Below, piece after piece: positions 16,069-22,822 of a stretch of 26,475 nucleotides of DNA (its first letter is position 1; the number at the start of each line of letters is the position of its first letter). Origin of the DNA: DASRHK01 sp035650495. GTDB lineage: Bacteria > Pseudomonadota > Gammaproteobacteria > Nevskiales > Nevskiaceae. The stretch is from assembly GCA_035650495.1 (NCBI GenBank), contig DASRHK010000028.1:1-26475 (forward strand), in the 5' to 3' direction. The notes below the pieces were generated by a model that did not search any database, had not been told where the DNA came from, and worked only from the letters and a program-made list of their open reading frames with translations. The position numbers were made by a program, and so were the translations under genes.

Positions 16069-16737
16069 TCAGTGAAGCGTGGCTTCGTCGGCGGGCTTTT
16101 CGACGGGAGCCGCTTCGGCGACCGGCACTTCGCCGATGACGGCAGCGTCCGGCGTCGCCGCCATGGCTTCCACGCCGAGCTTCGCGAGCGCCGCTTCGAG
16201 CTGCGCGAGGTCCTTGATCTCCGGCAGCGTCGGCAGCTGGTCGAGCGATTTCAGCGCGAGATCGTCGAGGAGCTGCTGGGTCGTGCCGAGCAGCGCCGGA
16301 CGTCCCGGCACTTCCTTCACGCCGACCTCGCGGATCCAGCCGCGCTCGATCAGCGTCTTGACGATGTTCGGCGACAGCGACACGCCGCGGATCTCCTCGA
16401 TCTCGCCGCGCGTGATCGGCTGGCGATAGCAGATCAGCGCGAGCGTCTCCATCAGCGCGCGCGACAGCTTCGGCGGACGCTCCTGCCACAGCCGATGCAC
16501 CCACTCCGAGAACTCCGCGCGCACCTGCAGGCGGAAGCCGCTCGCGACTTCCTTCAGCTCGGCGGCGGTGCCTTCGAAGCGGGCACCGAGCCGCTCGAGC
16601 GCATCGCGAATCTCCTTCTTGCCGATCGGCGCGTCGGGCGCGAGCAGGCGCACCAGCTGATCGATCGACAGCGGCTGATCCGATGCGAGCAGCAGCGCTT
16701 CGAGGATTTTTTCGAGCCGATGCGTGTCCTGTTCCAC
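16069..16737 (-). CDS. scpB: Segregation and condensation protein B
   Basis: A 222-aa partner of ScpA and SMC in chromosome condensation. Two winged-helix domains are visible, the first from LEKILEALLLASDQPLSIDQL and the second containing ALMETLALICYRQPITRGEIEEIRGV, the most conserved stretch of the family. A variable acidic/Ala-rich tail follows residue about 185. The GTG start overlaps the scpA TAG by one base. Confidence 0.95.
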   Translation of the reverse strand: MEQDTHRLEKILEALLLASDQPLSIDQLVRLLAPDAPIGKKEIRDALERLGARFEGTAAELKEVASGFRLQVRAEFSEWVHRLWQERPPKLSRALMETLALICYRQPITRGEIEEIRGVSLSPNIVKTLIERGWIREVGVKEVPGRPALLGTTQQLLDDLALKSLDQLPTLPEIKDLAQLEAALAKLGVEAMAATPDAAVIGEVPVAEAAPVEKPADEATLH

Positions 16738-17597
16738 TATTCCGGTTCCTTGTCGAAATCGCTCGTCAATTCATCTTCCGTCACCACGGCGCGGGCGCGC
16801 GCGACCTGCACGCGCAGCGGACCGAACGCCTGCTCCTGCACCACCTCGAGCATCGCGCCGCGCGCGAGCTCCAGGATCGCGAGCAGGCAGACCACGATGC
16901 CGGCGCGACCTTCCTCGGGATCGAACAGATCGAAGAAGCTCGCCGGCCCGGCGCGCAAGCGCGTCAGGATCTTCGACATGCGCTCGCGCACCGACAGCGG
17001 CTCGCGTGCGACCTGGTGATGGCTGAACATCTCCGCGCGCGTCATCGCGTCGCGCATCGCCATCAGCAGTTCGCGCAGCGTCGGCGGCGGCAGCGGTTGC
17101 GGCTTCACCACCAGATCGGGCCGCGCCTGCGCGATGTGGATCTCGCGGCCGACGCGCGGCATCGCGTCGAGATTCTCCGCGGCAGTCTTGAAGCGCTCGT
17201 ATTCCTGCAGGCGGCGCACGAGGTCCATGCGCGGATCGCCGACGTCCTCTTCCAGCGCGGGCTTGGGCAGCAGGATGCGCGACTTGATCTCGGCGAGATA
17301 CGCGGCCATGACCAGATACTCGGCGGCGAGCTCGAGCTTCATGTCGCGCATGATCGCGATGTATTCCATGTACTGCTGGGTGATCTTGAGAACCGGGATG
17401 TCGAGGATGTTCAGGTTCTGGCGGCGGATCAGGTACAGCAGCAGGTCGAGCGGGCCTTCGAAGGCATCGAGGAAGACTTCGAGCGCGTCCGGCGGGATGT
17501 AGAGATCGTCCGGGAGCTTGTCGATCGGCTGACCGTGGACCTTCGGCTGCTTGGGCGCCTCGGGTGCGGCTTCGACAGTCGGATTCGGATCGTTCAT
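16737..17597 (-). CDS. scpA: Segregation and condensation protein A (kleisin)
   Basis: A 286-aa kleisin that bridges SMC heads. The N-terminal EVFLDAFEGPLDLLLYLIRRQNLNILDIPVLKITQQY and the middle segment LAAEYLVMAAYLAEIKSRILLP are family hallmarks. A C-terminal winged-helix part ends with VVCLLAILELARGAMLEVVQE. A Pro/Lys-rich N-terminal extension precedes the domain. ATG 17597 overlaps the trpS stop (ATGA). The open frame extends upstream inside trpS, which is not coding. smc itself lies about 8 kb away on the same strand. Confidence 0.96.
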   Translation of the reverse strand: MNDPNPTVEAAPEAPKQPKVHGQPIDKLPDDLYIPPDALEVFLDAFEGPLDLLLYLIRRQNLNILDIPVLKITQQYMEYIAIMRDMKLELAAEYLVMAAYLAEIKSRILLPKPALEEDVGDPRMDLVRRLQEYERFKTAAENLDAMPRVGREIHIAQARPDLVVKPQPLPPPTLRELLMAMRDAMTRAEMFSHHQVAREPLSVRERMSKILTRLRAGPASFFDLFDPEEGRAGIVVCLLAILELARGAMLEVVQEQAFGPLRVQVARARAVVTEDELTSDFDKEPE

Positions 17598-18595
17598 TCC
17601 GGGATGAACCCTAGCACGTCGTGGACGCGTTTCAGAGTGGCGTCGGCGCGTGCGGAAGCTTTTTCGGCGGCGTCGCGCAGGACTTTGCGCAGTCCCGCTT
17701 CGTCCTCGCGAATTTCCTTGTAGCGCGCCTGCACGGGCTTCAGGCATTCCACGACGGCGTCGGCGACGGCTTGCTTGAACGTACCGTAACCCTTGCCGTT
17801 GTACTGCGTGACGATCTGCTCGAAGCTCTGATCGGTCGTGGCAGCGAGGATCGACATAAGATTGGACACGCCCGCCTTCTCTTCCGGCGCGTAGCGCACT
17901 TCGTTGCCGAGATCGGTGACCGCGCGCTTGATCTTGCGCGCGATCACGTCCGGCGCGTCCAGGAGGTAAACCGCGTTGGTCTGCGCGTCGTCGGACTTGC
18001 TCATCTTCGCGTCGGGCGTCTGCAAGCCCATGATGCGGGCGCCGACCGGCGGGATCATCGGCTCGGGCACGCGGAAGGTCGGGCCGTAGAGGTTGTTGAA
18101 GCGGATCGCCACGTCGCGCGTGAGCTCGAGGTGTTGCTTCTGGTCGTCGCCGACGGGCACCTTGTTCGCCTGATACAGCAGGATGTCGGCGGCCATCAGC
18201 ACCGGATAGTCGTAGAGGCCGGCGTTGATGTTCTCCGTGTTCTTCGCGCTCTTGTCCTTGAACTGCGTCATGCGGTTCAGCTCGCCCATCATCGTGTAGC
18301 AGTTCAGCACCCACGACAGACGCGCGTGCGCGCTCACGTGCGATTGCACGAACAGCACGTTCTTCTTCGGATCGAGCCCGCAGGCGATGTAGAGCGCGAG
18401 GAATTCGTAGCATCGCTCGCGCAGCTCCTTCGGATCCTGGCGCACGGTGATCGCGTGCAGGTCGACGAGCATGTAGTAGCACTCGTACTGATCCGACAGG
18501 CGTACCCAGTTCTTGAGCGCGCCGAGGTAATTGCCGATGGTGAGATGCCCCGAGGGCTGGATGCCGGACAGCACGATCGGCCGCGCGTCACTCAT
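17594..18595 (-). CDS. trpS: Tryptophanyl-tRNA synthetase
   Basis: A 333-aa class I aminoacyl-tRNA synthetase that charges tRNA-Trp. The HIGH-type motif is PSGHLTIGN (14-22) and the KMSKS loop (near 200) is exact. AADILLYQANKVPVGDDQKQHLELTRDVA is the strongly conserved tryptophan-site stretch. The length is normal. The start overlaps the M50 protease gene end by 8 bases. Confidence 0.98.
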   Translation of the reverse strand: MSDARPIVLSGIQPSGHLTIGNYLGALKNWVRLSDQYECYYMLVDLHAITVRQDPKELRERCYEFLALYIACGLDPKKNVLFVQSHVSAHARLSWVLNCYTMMGELNRMTQFKDKSAKNTENINAGLYDYPVLMAADILLYQANKVPVGDDQKQHLELTRDVAIRFNNLYGPTFRVPEPMIPPVGARIMGLQTPDAKMSKSDDAQTNAVYLLDAPDVIARKIKRAVTDLGNEVRYAPEEKAGVSNLMSILAATTDQSFEQIVTQYNGKGYGTFKQAVADAVVECLKPVQARYKEIREDEAGLRKVLRDAAEKASARADATLKRVHDVLGFIPE

Positions 18596-19247
18596 GCACG
18601 TTCACCAGCGAGAGGATGAAGCCTTCGGCGAAGACCAGTGGCGGATACAGGATGCGGGCGAGCAGTCCGCTCGCCATCAGCATGACCAGGATCAGCATCC
18701 CGTACGGCTCGATGCGCGAGAACGCAACCGCGGCGCGCATCGGCAGCAATCCAGTGAGCACACGACCACCGTCGAGCGGCGGCAATGGAAGCAGGTTGAG
18801 AACCATCAGCGCCACGTTGATCGTCACGCCCGCCTGCGCCATCAGCTGCAAGCCGATCATGGTGCCGGACGGCGAGCCCGAGCTCATCGCAACCTTGAGC
18901 AGCGCGGCCCACAGCAGCGCCATCACGAGATTCGACGCCGGTCCGGCCGCTGCGACCACGGCCATGTCGCGCTTCGGATGCTTGAGGCTCGCGTAGTTCA
19001 CCGGCACCGGCTTGGCCCAGCCGAACAGGAAGCCGCCGAGCGCGAGCAGGACGACGGGCACGATCAGCGTGCCGATCGGATCGATGTGCTTCAGCGGGTT
19101 GATCGACAGCCGCCCCATCAGCTCCGCCGTGCGATCGCCGAACGCGCGCGCGACCCAGCCGTGCGCGACTTCGTGCAGCGTGATCGCGAACAGCACGGGG
19201 AGCGACCAGACCGCGATGGTCTGGACGAGGCTCAAGTCGGAGGACAT
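18588..19247 (-). CDS. Site-2-type zinc metalloprotease (peptidase M50)
   Basis: A 219-aa integral membrane protease of the compact M50 group. The zinc motif HEVAH (25-29) lies in the first transmembrane segment and the third ligand is D159 in LLPLPPLDGGRV; about five hydrophobic segments are present. The substrate is unknown; trpS-linked homologues are common. ATG 19247 is preferred over a frame extension 17 codons upstream because homology begins at MSSDLSLVQ and a TATAAT box lies six bases before this ATG. No Shine-Dalgarno is present. Confidence 0.88.
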   Translation of the reverse strand: MSSDLSLVQTIAVWSLPVLFAITLHEVAHGWVARAFGDRTAELMGRLSINPLKHIDPIGTLIVPVVLLALGGFLFGWAKPVPVNYASLKHPKRDMAVVAAAGPASNLVMALLWAALLKVAMSSGSPSGTMIGLQLMAQAGVTINVALMVLNLLPLPPLDGGRVLTGLLPMRAAVAFSRIEPYGMLILVMLMASGLLARILYPPLVFAEGFILSLVNVHE

Positions 19248-19253
19248 TGCGAA

Positions 19254-19259
19254 ATTATA
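19254..19259 (-). promoter_or_regulatory. Consensus -10 box for M50-trpS-scpAB run
   Basis: A perfect TATAAT on the minus strand, separated from the M50 ATG by TTCGCA only, so transcription would begin at the start codon. No good -35 box is seen. It sits 5 bases before the yciO stop codon region, so it could supply transcripts beyond those reading through yciO. Confidence 0.45.
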
Positions 19260-19263
19260 CGGG

Positions 19264-19902
19264 CTAGCCGACTTCCATCGCGCCGAGCCGCGCGACATCG
19301 CCCTTGCCTTCGCGCACGACCACGGACGCGTCGCCGCTCAGATCGACGACCGTCGTCGGCTCCAGGCCGCAATCGCCGCCGTCGAGCACGACGTCGACCT
19401 CGCGCTCGAGCCGCCCGCGGACGTCCTTCGGATCGGCGACGGGTCGCGCTTCGCCGGGGAACTGCAGCGTGCAGCTGATCAGCGGCTCGTCGAGGGCGTC
19501 GAGCAGCGCACAGGCGATGACGTGATCCGGGATGCGGATGCCGATCGTCTTGCGCCGCTCGTGCGCGACGCGTCGCGGCAGGTCGCGGCTCGCCGGCAGG
19601 ATGAACGTGTACGGACCCGGCGTGATCTGCTTCAAGAGCCGGAATTGCCAGTTGTCGACGCGCGCGTAGTGCGCGATCTCCGACAGGTCGCGGCAGACCA
19701 GCGTGAACTGGTGGTGGCGATCGAAGTCGCGGATGCGCCGCAGCCGGTCGGCGGCGGCCTTGTCATCGAGATGGCAGCCGAGCGCGTAGCAGGAGTCGGT
19801 CGGATACGCGACGACAGCGCCCTCGCGCAGCCGCGCAGCCGCGAGGCTGAGCGAGCGCTTCTGCGGATTGACCGGATGGATGTCGAGCCATTGGGCGGGC
19901 AT
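19264..19902 (-). CDS. YciO/Sua5/YrdC-family nucleotide-binding protein
   Basis: A 212-aa protein of the YrdC-like fold. The N-terminal HPVNPQKRSLSLAAARLREGAVVAYPTDSCYALGC is the family ATP/bicarbonate-site pattern; TPGPYTFILPAS and GIRIPDH follow. YrdC/Sua5 members make threonylcarbamoyl-AMP for tRNA t6A, but the length and pattern here are closer to YciO, whose role is less certain. The frame extends far upstream, but MPAQWLDIHPVNP is taken as the start because the region before it is the divergent promoter. Confidence 0.85.
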   Translation of the reverse strand: MPAQWLDIHPVNPQKRSLSLAAARLREGAVVAYPTDSCYALGCHLDDKAAADRLRRIRDFDRHHQFTLVCRDLSEIAHYARVDNWQFRLLKQITPGPYTFILPASRDLPRRVAHERRKTIGIRIPDHVIACALLDALDEPLISCTLQFPGEARPVADPKDVRGRLEREVDVVLDGGDCGLEPTTVVDLSGDASVVVREGKGDVARLGAMEVG

Positions 19903-19907
19903 CGGAC

Positions 19908-19913
19908 ATTGTA
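19908..19913 (-). promoter_or_regulatory. -10 box for yciO
   Basis: TACAAT on the minus strand, five bases (GTCCG) before the yciO ATG, with no Shine-Dalgarno. This suggests a leaderless transcript. It shares the 57-base divergent region with the ispZ promoter. Confidence 0.4.
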
Positions 19914-19946
19914 CCCGCGGCGCGGCCCGCCACGCGGCTCGCGTCC

Positions 19947-19952
19947 TATAAT
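19947..19952 (+). promoter_or_regulatory. Consensus -10 box for ispZ
   Basis: A perfect TATAAT seven bases before the ispZ ATG. The predicted start coincides with the start codon. No recognisable -35 box in the GC-rich sequence upstream. Confidence 0.5.
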
Positions 19953-19959
19953 TCGCGCG

Positions 19960-20496
19960 ATGAAACCGTTGCTCGATTTCTCGCCGCTCGCCGTCTTCCT
20001 GCTGTCCTACTGGCTCGGCGGCATCTATGTCGCGACCGGCGCGTTGATGGTCTCGCTGTGGATCGCGTTCTTCCTGCATCGCGCGCTGTTCGGCAGCTGG
20101 AGCCGCATCTCGCTGTGGGTCGCCATCGTCGCGACGGTGCTGGGCGGGCTCACGGTCTATCTGCGCGATCCGGGCTTCATCAAGCTCAAGCCGACGATCA
20201 TCTACGGTGTCTTTGCCGTCGCGCTGCTGGGAAGCCATTTCATCGGCGACAAGGTGCTGCTCGCGCGGATGCCGCAGCAGGTCGTCGTCGCACCCGACGC
20301 GCTGTGGCGCAAGCTCAACTTCGCGTGGGCGCTGTTCTTCGCGGGCTGCGCGGCGCTGAATCTCTATGTCGCGCACCACTACAGCGAGGCGGCCTGGGTG
20401 AAGTTCAAGGTGATCGGCTTCACCGTGCTGCCGTTCGTGTTCGCGCTCGCGCAGGCGCCGTTCCTGTCGCGCTACGTCGTCGCCGAGCCGAAGTGA
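19960..20496 (+). CDS. yciB: Inner membrane septation protein A (YciB/IspZ)
   Basis: A 178-aa protein with about five transmembrane segments. Conserved family pieces are MKPLLDFSPLAVFLLSYW, FIKLKPTIIYGVFAVALLGSHFIG, and a WRKLNFAWALFFAGCAALNLYVA segment. The family is linked to cell-envelope synthesis and septation in enterics. ATG 19960 begins at the typical MK.LLDF start. It is coupled to bolA by a GTGA overlap; yciB-bolA-like gene order is common in gammaproteobacteria. Confidence 0.93.
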   Translation: MKPLLDFSPLAVFLLSYWLGGIYVATGALMVSLWIAFFLHRALFGSWSRISLWVAIVATVLGGLTVYLRDPGFIKLKPTIIYGVFAVALLGSHFIGDKVLLARMPQQVVVAPDALWRKLNFAWALFFAGCAALNLYVAHHYSEAAWVKFKVIGFTVLPFVFALAQAPFLSRYVVAEPK

Positions 20497-20768
20497 ACCG
20501 CATCGAGCGGATTCGCGCCGCGCTGGAAAAGGCGCTGACGCCCGAGTCGCTGGCGATCGAAGATGAGAGCCAACACCACGTCGGACATGCAGGCGCGGCG
20601 AGCGGCCGCGGACATTTCACGGTGCGCATCGTCAGCAAGGCGTTTGCCGGGGTCGCGCCGATCCAGCGGCATCGACTGGTCTACGCCGCGCTCGGCGCGC
20701 TGATGGAGACCGACATCCATGCGCTGTCGATCCAGGCGCTGACGCCGGAGGAGGCGCGCGCCCGTTAG
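20493..20768 (+). CDS. BolA-family protein
   Basis: A 91-aa BolA-fold protein. Conserved elements are HFTVRIVSKAFAGVAPIQRHRLVYAAL and the final DIHALSIQALTPEEA. The RH pair in the loop is the usual Fe-S/glutaredoxin-binding region. BolA proteins act in iron-sulfur handling and morphology control. The GTG start overlaps ispZ; the TAG stop overlaps the convergent hypothetical gene by 4 bases. Confidence 0.9.
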   Translation: MNRIERIRAALEKALTPESLAIEDESQHHVGHAGAASGRGHFTVRIVSKAFAGVAPIQRHRLVYAALGALMETDIHALSIQALTPEEARAR

Positions 20769-21058
20769 ACCGGCGGCGGCTGCGCCGCGCGGCGCGCGCG
20801 ATCGACGAACACCAGGAACTCGAACGCGATCCAGCCGCCGGCGATGCCCATCATCTGATCGGCGTGCTGACGGACCGCAGACCAGATCGGCAGCCGATCC
20901 AGGACCGGCCAATCGCTCGCACAGAGATAGGCGAGCACCACAACCCCCGCCACGCGCAGCGCGCTGACGAAGAGATCGATCGAATGCTCGCGCGTCGGCA
21001 TGGCGTCGACGTGCGCGATCGGATGTCGTCCGGGATAGACGCTCGGGCTGAGATGCAT
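20765..21058 (-). CDS. Small hypothetical membrane protein
   Basis: 97 aa as drawn; a start at ATG 21001 (MPTREHSIDLF) would give 78 aa and neither has a clear Shine-Dalgarno. Two hydrophobic stretches, LFVSALRVAGVVVLAYLC and MGIAGGWIAFEFLVFV, suggest two membrane helices, followed by an Arg/Pro-rich tail. No family is recognised. It follows the SnoaL-like gene by 31 bases on the same strand and shares a stop overlap (TTAG) with bolA. Confidence 0.55.
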   Translation of the reverse strand: MHLSPSVYPGRHPIAHVDAMPTREHSIDLFVSALRVAGVVVLAYLCASDWPVLDRLPIWSAVRQHADQMMGIAGGWIAFEFLVFVDRARRAAQPPPV

Positions 21059-21089
21059 ACGGAGACTGACCCGTCCCCGCGCGATTCGT

Positions 21090-21500
21090 TCACGCCGTCA
21101 GCTGGCGCAGAATCGTGGCTGAATCGAAGTAGACGCGCTCGCAGACGATGCCTTGGTCGTCGAATACGAAGAACGCGGTCATCCGGCAGCGGAAGGCCTT
21201 GCCGGTCGGCTTGATGCCCATCAGCGGGCCCTTGTGCGTGCCGAGCAGCCAGAACTCGACGATCACTGCGTCGTCGGTGTGGCGCAGCGAGATCAGCTCG
21301 TTGCGCTGATCAGGGAACGCACCGCGCGACTCGCGGAAGTACTCGCGCACCTCTACATCGCCGTCGTAGACCTTGCCGGTCGGGATGATCTCGTAGCGCG
21401 GATGCGAGAAGGTCTTCATCACCGTCTCGTAGTCGTGCGTGTTCTCGCACTCCATGTGGCGGCGGACGATCTCCTCGCGCTGCTTGCGGTCGATGCTCAT
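21090..21500 (-). CDS. SnoaL-like (NTF2-fold) protein
   Basis: 136 aa. The cone-shaped NTF2 fold is suggested by the pattern of N-terminal helices with HMECENTHDYETVMKTF, then beta strands YEIIPTGKVYDG, REYFRESRGAFPDQRNELI, and KAFRCRMTAFFVFDDQGIVCERVYFD. SnoaL-like proteins include polyketide cyclases and many small-molecule binders; no substrate can be named. The ATG overlaps the stop of the secreted Asp-box protein gene, so the two are co-translated, although one product is exported and this one has no signal. Confidence 0.8.
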   Translation of the reverse strand: MSIDRKQREEIVRRHMECENTHDYETVMKTFSHPRYEIIPTGKVYDGDVEVREYFRESRGAFPDQRNELISLRHTDDAVIVEFWLLGTHKGPLMGIKPTGKAFRCRMTAFFVFDDQGIVCERVYFDSATILRQLTA

Positions 21501-22789
21501 CGCAGATGCAGGTTCGTCGTCCGCGCGGTGACGATGTCGAGGTTGCGCGGATTCACCGGACCGTCGCGCACCCAGGCGACCACCACCTGGCCGTCCGGCA
21601 GCGCCGCGATGCCGAGGTGATCCAGGCGCGAGAAATCACCGCACTCGTTGCAGATGGTGCCGACGTGCGCTTGCGCGTCGGCGACGCCGACCGTGAAGTG
21701 CGGCTGCGCGGCGTCGGCATCCTCGGAGTAAGCGAGACGGGTGCTCCACACGCTCGGCACCTCGCGCGAAACGCCGCCCTTGTCCTCGTAGTACGCGATC
21801 GCCACTCGACCCCGCGCGCCGGCGACCGGCCAGCCATACACCGCGTTGTGAAAGCCGCCGGAGATGCGGATCGGAGGCTGCCAGGTGTCGCCGCCGTCGA
21901 GCGAGCGCGACAGGTACACCGCGACGGGCGCGAGCGGGCTGCCGACGTCGCCGGTCAACGAAGGGATCGCGTAGACCACATAGACGTTGTCCGCTTCGTC
22001 TGCGGCGAGGAAGGTGAAATTCACCACGAGCGGACCCGGCGCGGTGTTGCTTCCCATCAGGCCGCCGATGTAGCGGATGCACTTCGACAGCTTCCAGGTG
22101 CGACCGCTGTCGCGCGTGCGCGCAACCTCGAGGCAGAACGAGTCGGGACCGTTGTTGATCGACATCGGCACGAAGAATTCGCCGGCGAGCGCACCGCGGG
22201 CCGGCGCGCCGGCGTATGCCCACGCAGACGTGATCAGCTGCGCATCGCTCCAGGTCCGGCCGTTGTCGCTGGAATGCCGCGACACTGCCTGCTGCGTCGC
22301 CTTGTCCTCCCAGACGGCGATGACGTTGCCTGCGGCGTCGCCGGCGATCCACTGGCGATCGGGGCTGGCGATCGTGTCCAGGGCCATCGGCGCGCTCCAG
22401 TGCAGTCCGCTGTCGACCGAGCGTTGATACGACACGGGATGCGCACCGAGCAGACCGAGCCAATGCACCACGCCGAGACCGGCATCGGCGATCGCTCCAT
22501 CTGCCGTGCCGCCGTCGTTCGGTTGCCCGGCGCCGAAGCGCGTGTCGAACAACGTGAGCCAGCTGGCCGCGCGATCGTCGCTGCGATAGAGCGCGCGCGT
22601 ATGCGGCAACGAGAGGTAGAGCGCCCCTTGCGGACTGCCGGCGAGGAATGGCTCTTCCTGCGGATAGCCCTTATCGGAAACCTTGATGATGCTCACGCGC
22701 GTCGGCGTGGTGAATGCCGGAACCGGCGGTGCCGCGATGCATGCGCCGGCGAAAAAGAACGTGATGAGCGCTATCCCTGCCCTGACCAT
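21497..22789 (-). CDS. Secreted sialidase-fold (Asp-box/BNR) protein
   Basis: 430 aa. A signal peptide (about 1-20, GIALITFFFAGACIAA) is followed by a beta-propeller with four clear Asp boxes of S-x-D-x-G-x-x-W form: SVDSGLHW (124-131), SSDNGRTW (173-180), TRDSGRTW (226-232), SLDGGDTW (296-303). The FRIP arginine motif of true sialidases is not seen, so enzymatic sialidase activity is doubtful and a binding or other glycoside role is possible. A Cys pair, CNEC, lies near the C-terminus. GGGGGTGAT before the ATG gives a good ribosome site. It lies 33 bases after ligA. Confidence 0.82.
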   Translation of the reverse strand: MVRAGIALITFFFAGACIAAPPVPAFTTPTRVSIIKVSDKGYPQEEPFLAGSPQGALYLSLPHTRALYRSDDRAASWLTLFDTRFGAGQPNDGGTADGAIADAGLGVVHWLGLLGAHPVSYQRSVDSGLHWSAPMALDTIASPDRQWIAGDAAGNVIAVWEDKATQQAVSRHSSDNGRTWSDAQLITSAWAYAGAPARGALAGEFFVPMSINNGPDSFCLEVARTRDSGRTWKLSKCIRYIGGLMGSNTAPGPLVVNFTFLAADEADNVYVVYAIPSLTGDVGSPLAPVAVYLSRSLDGGDTWQPPIRISGGFHNAVYGWPVAGARGRVAIAYYEDKGGVSREVPSVWSTRLAYSEDADAAQPHFTVGVADAQAHVGTICNECGDFSRLDHLGIAALPDGQVVVAWVRDGPVNPRNLDIVTARTTNLHLR

Positions 22790-22822
22790 CGATCACCCCC
22801 GATGGCTCGATGATACGCCGCT

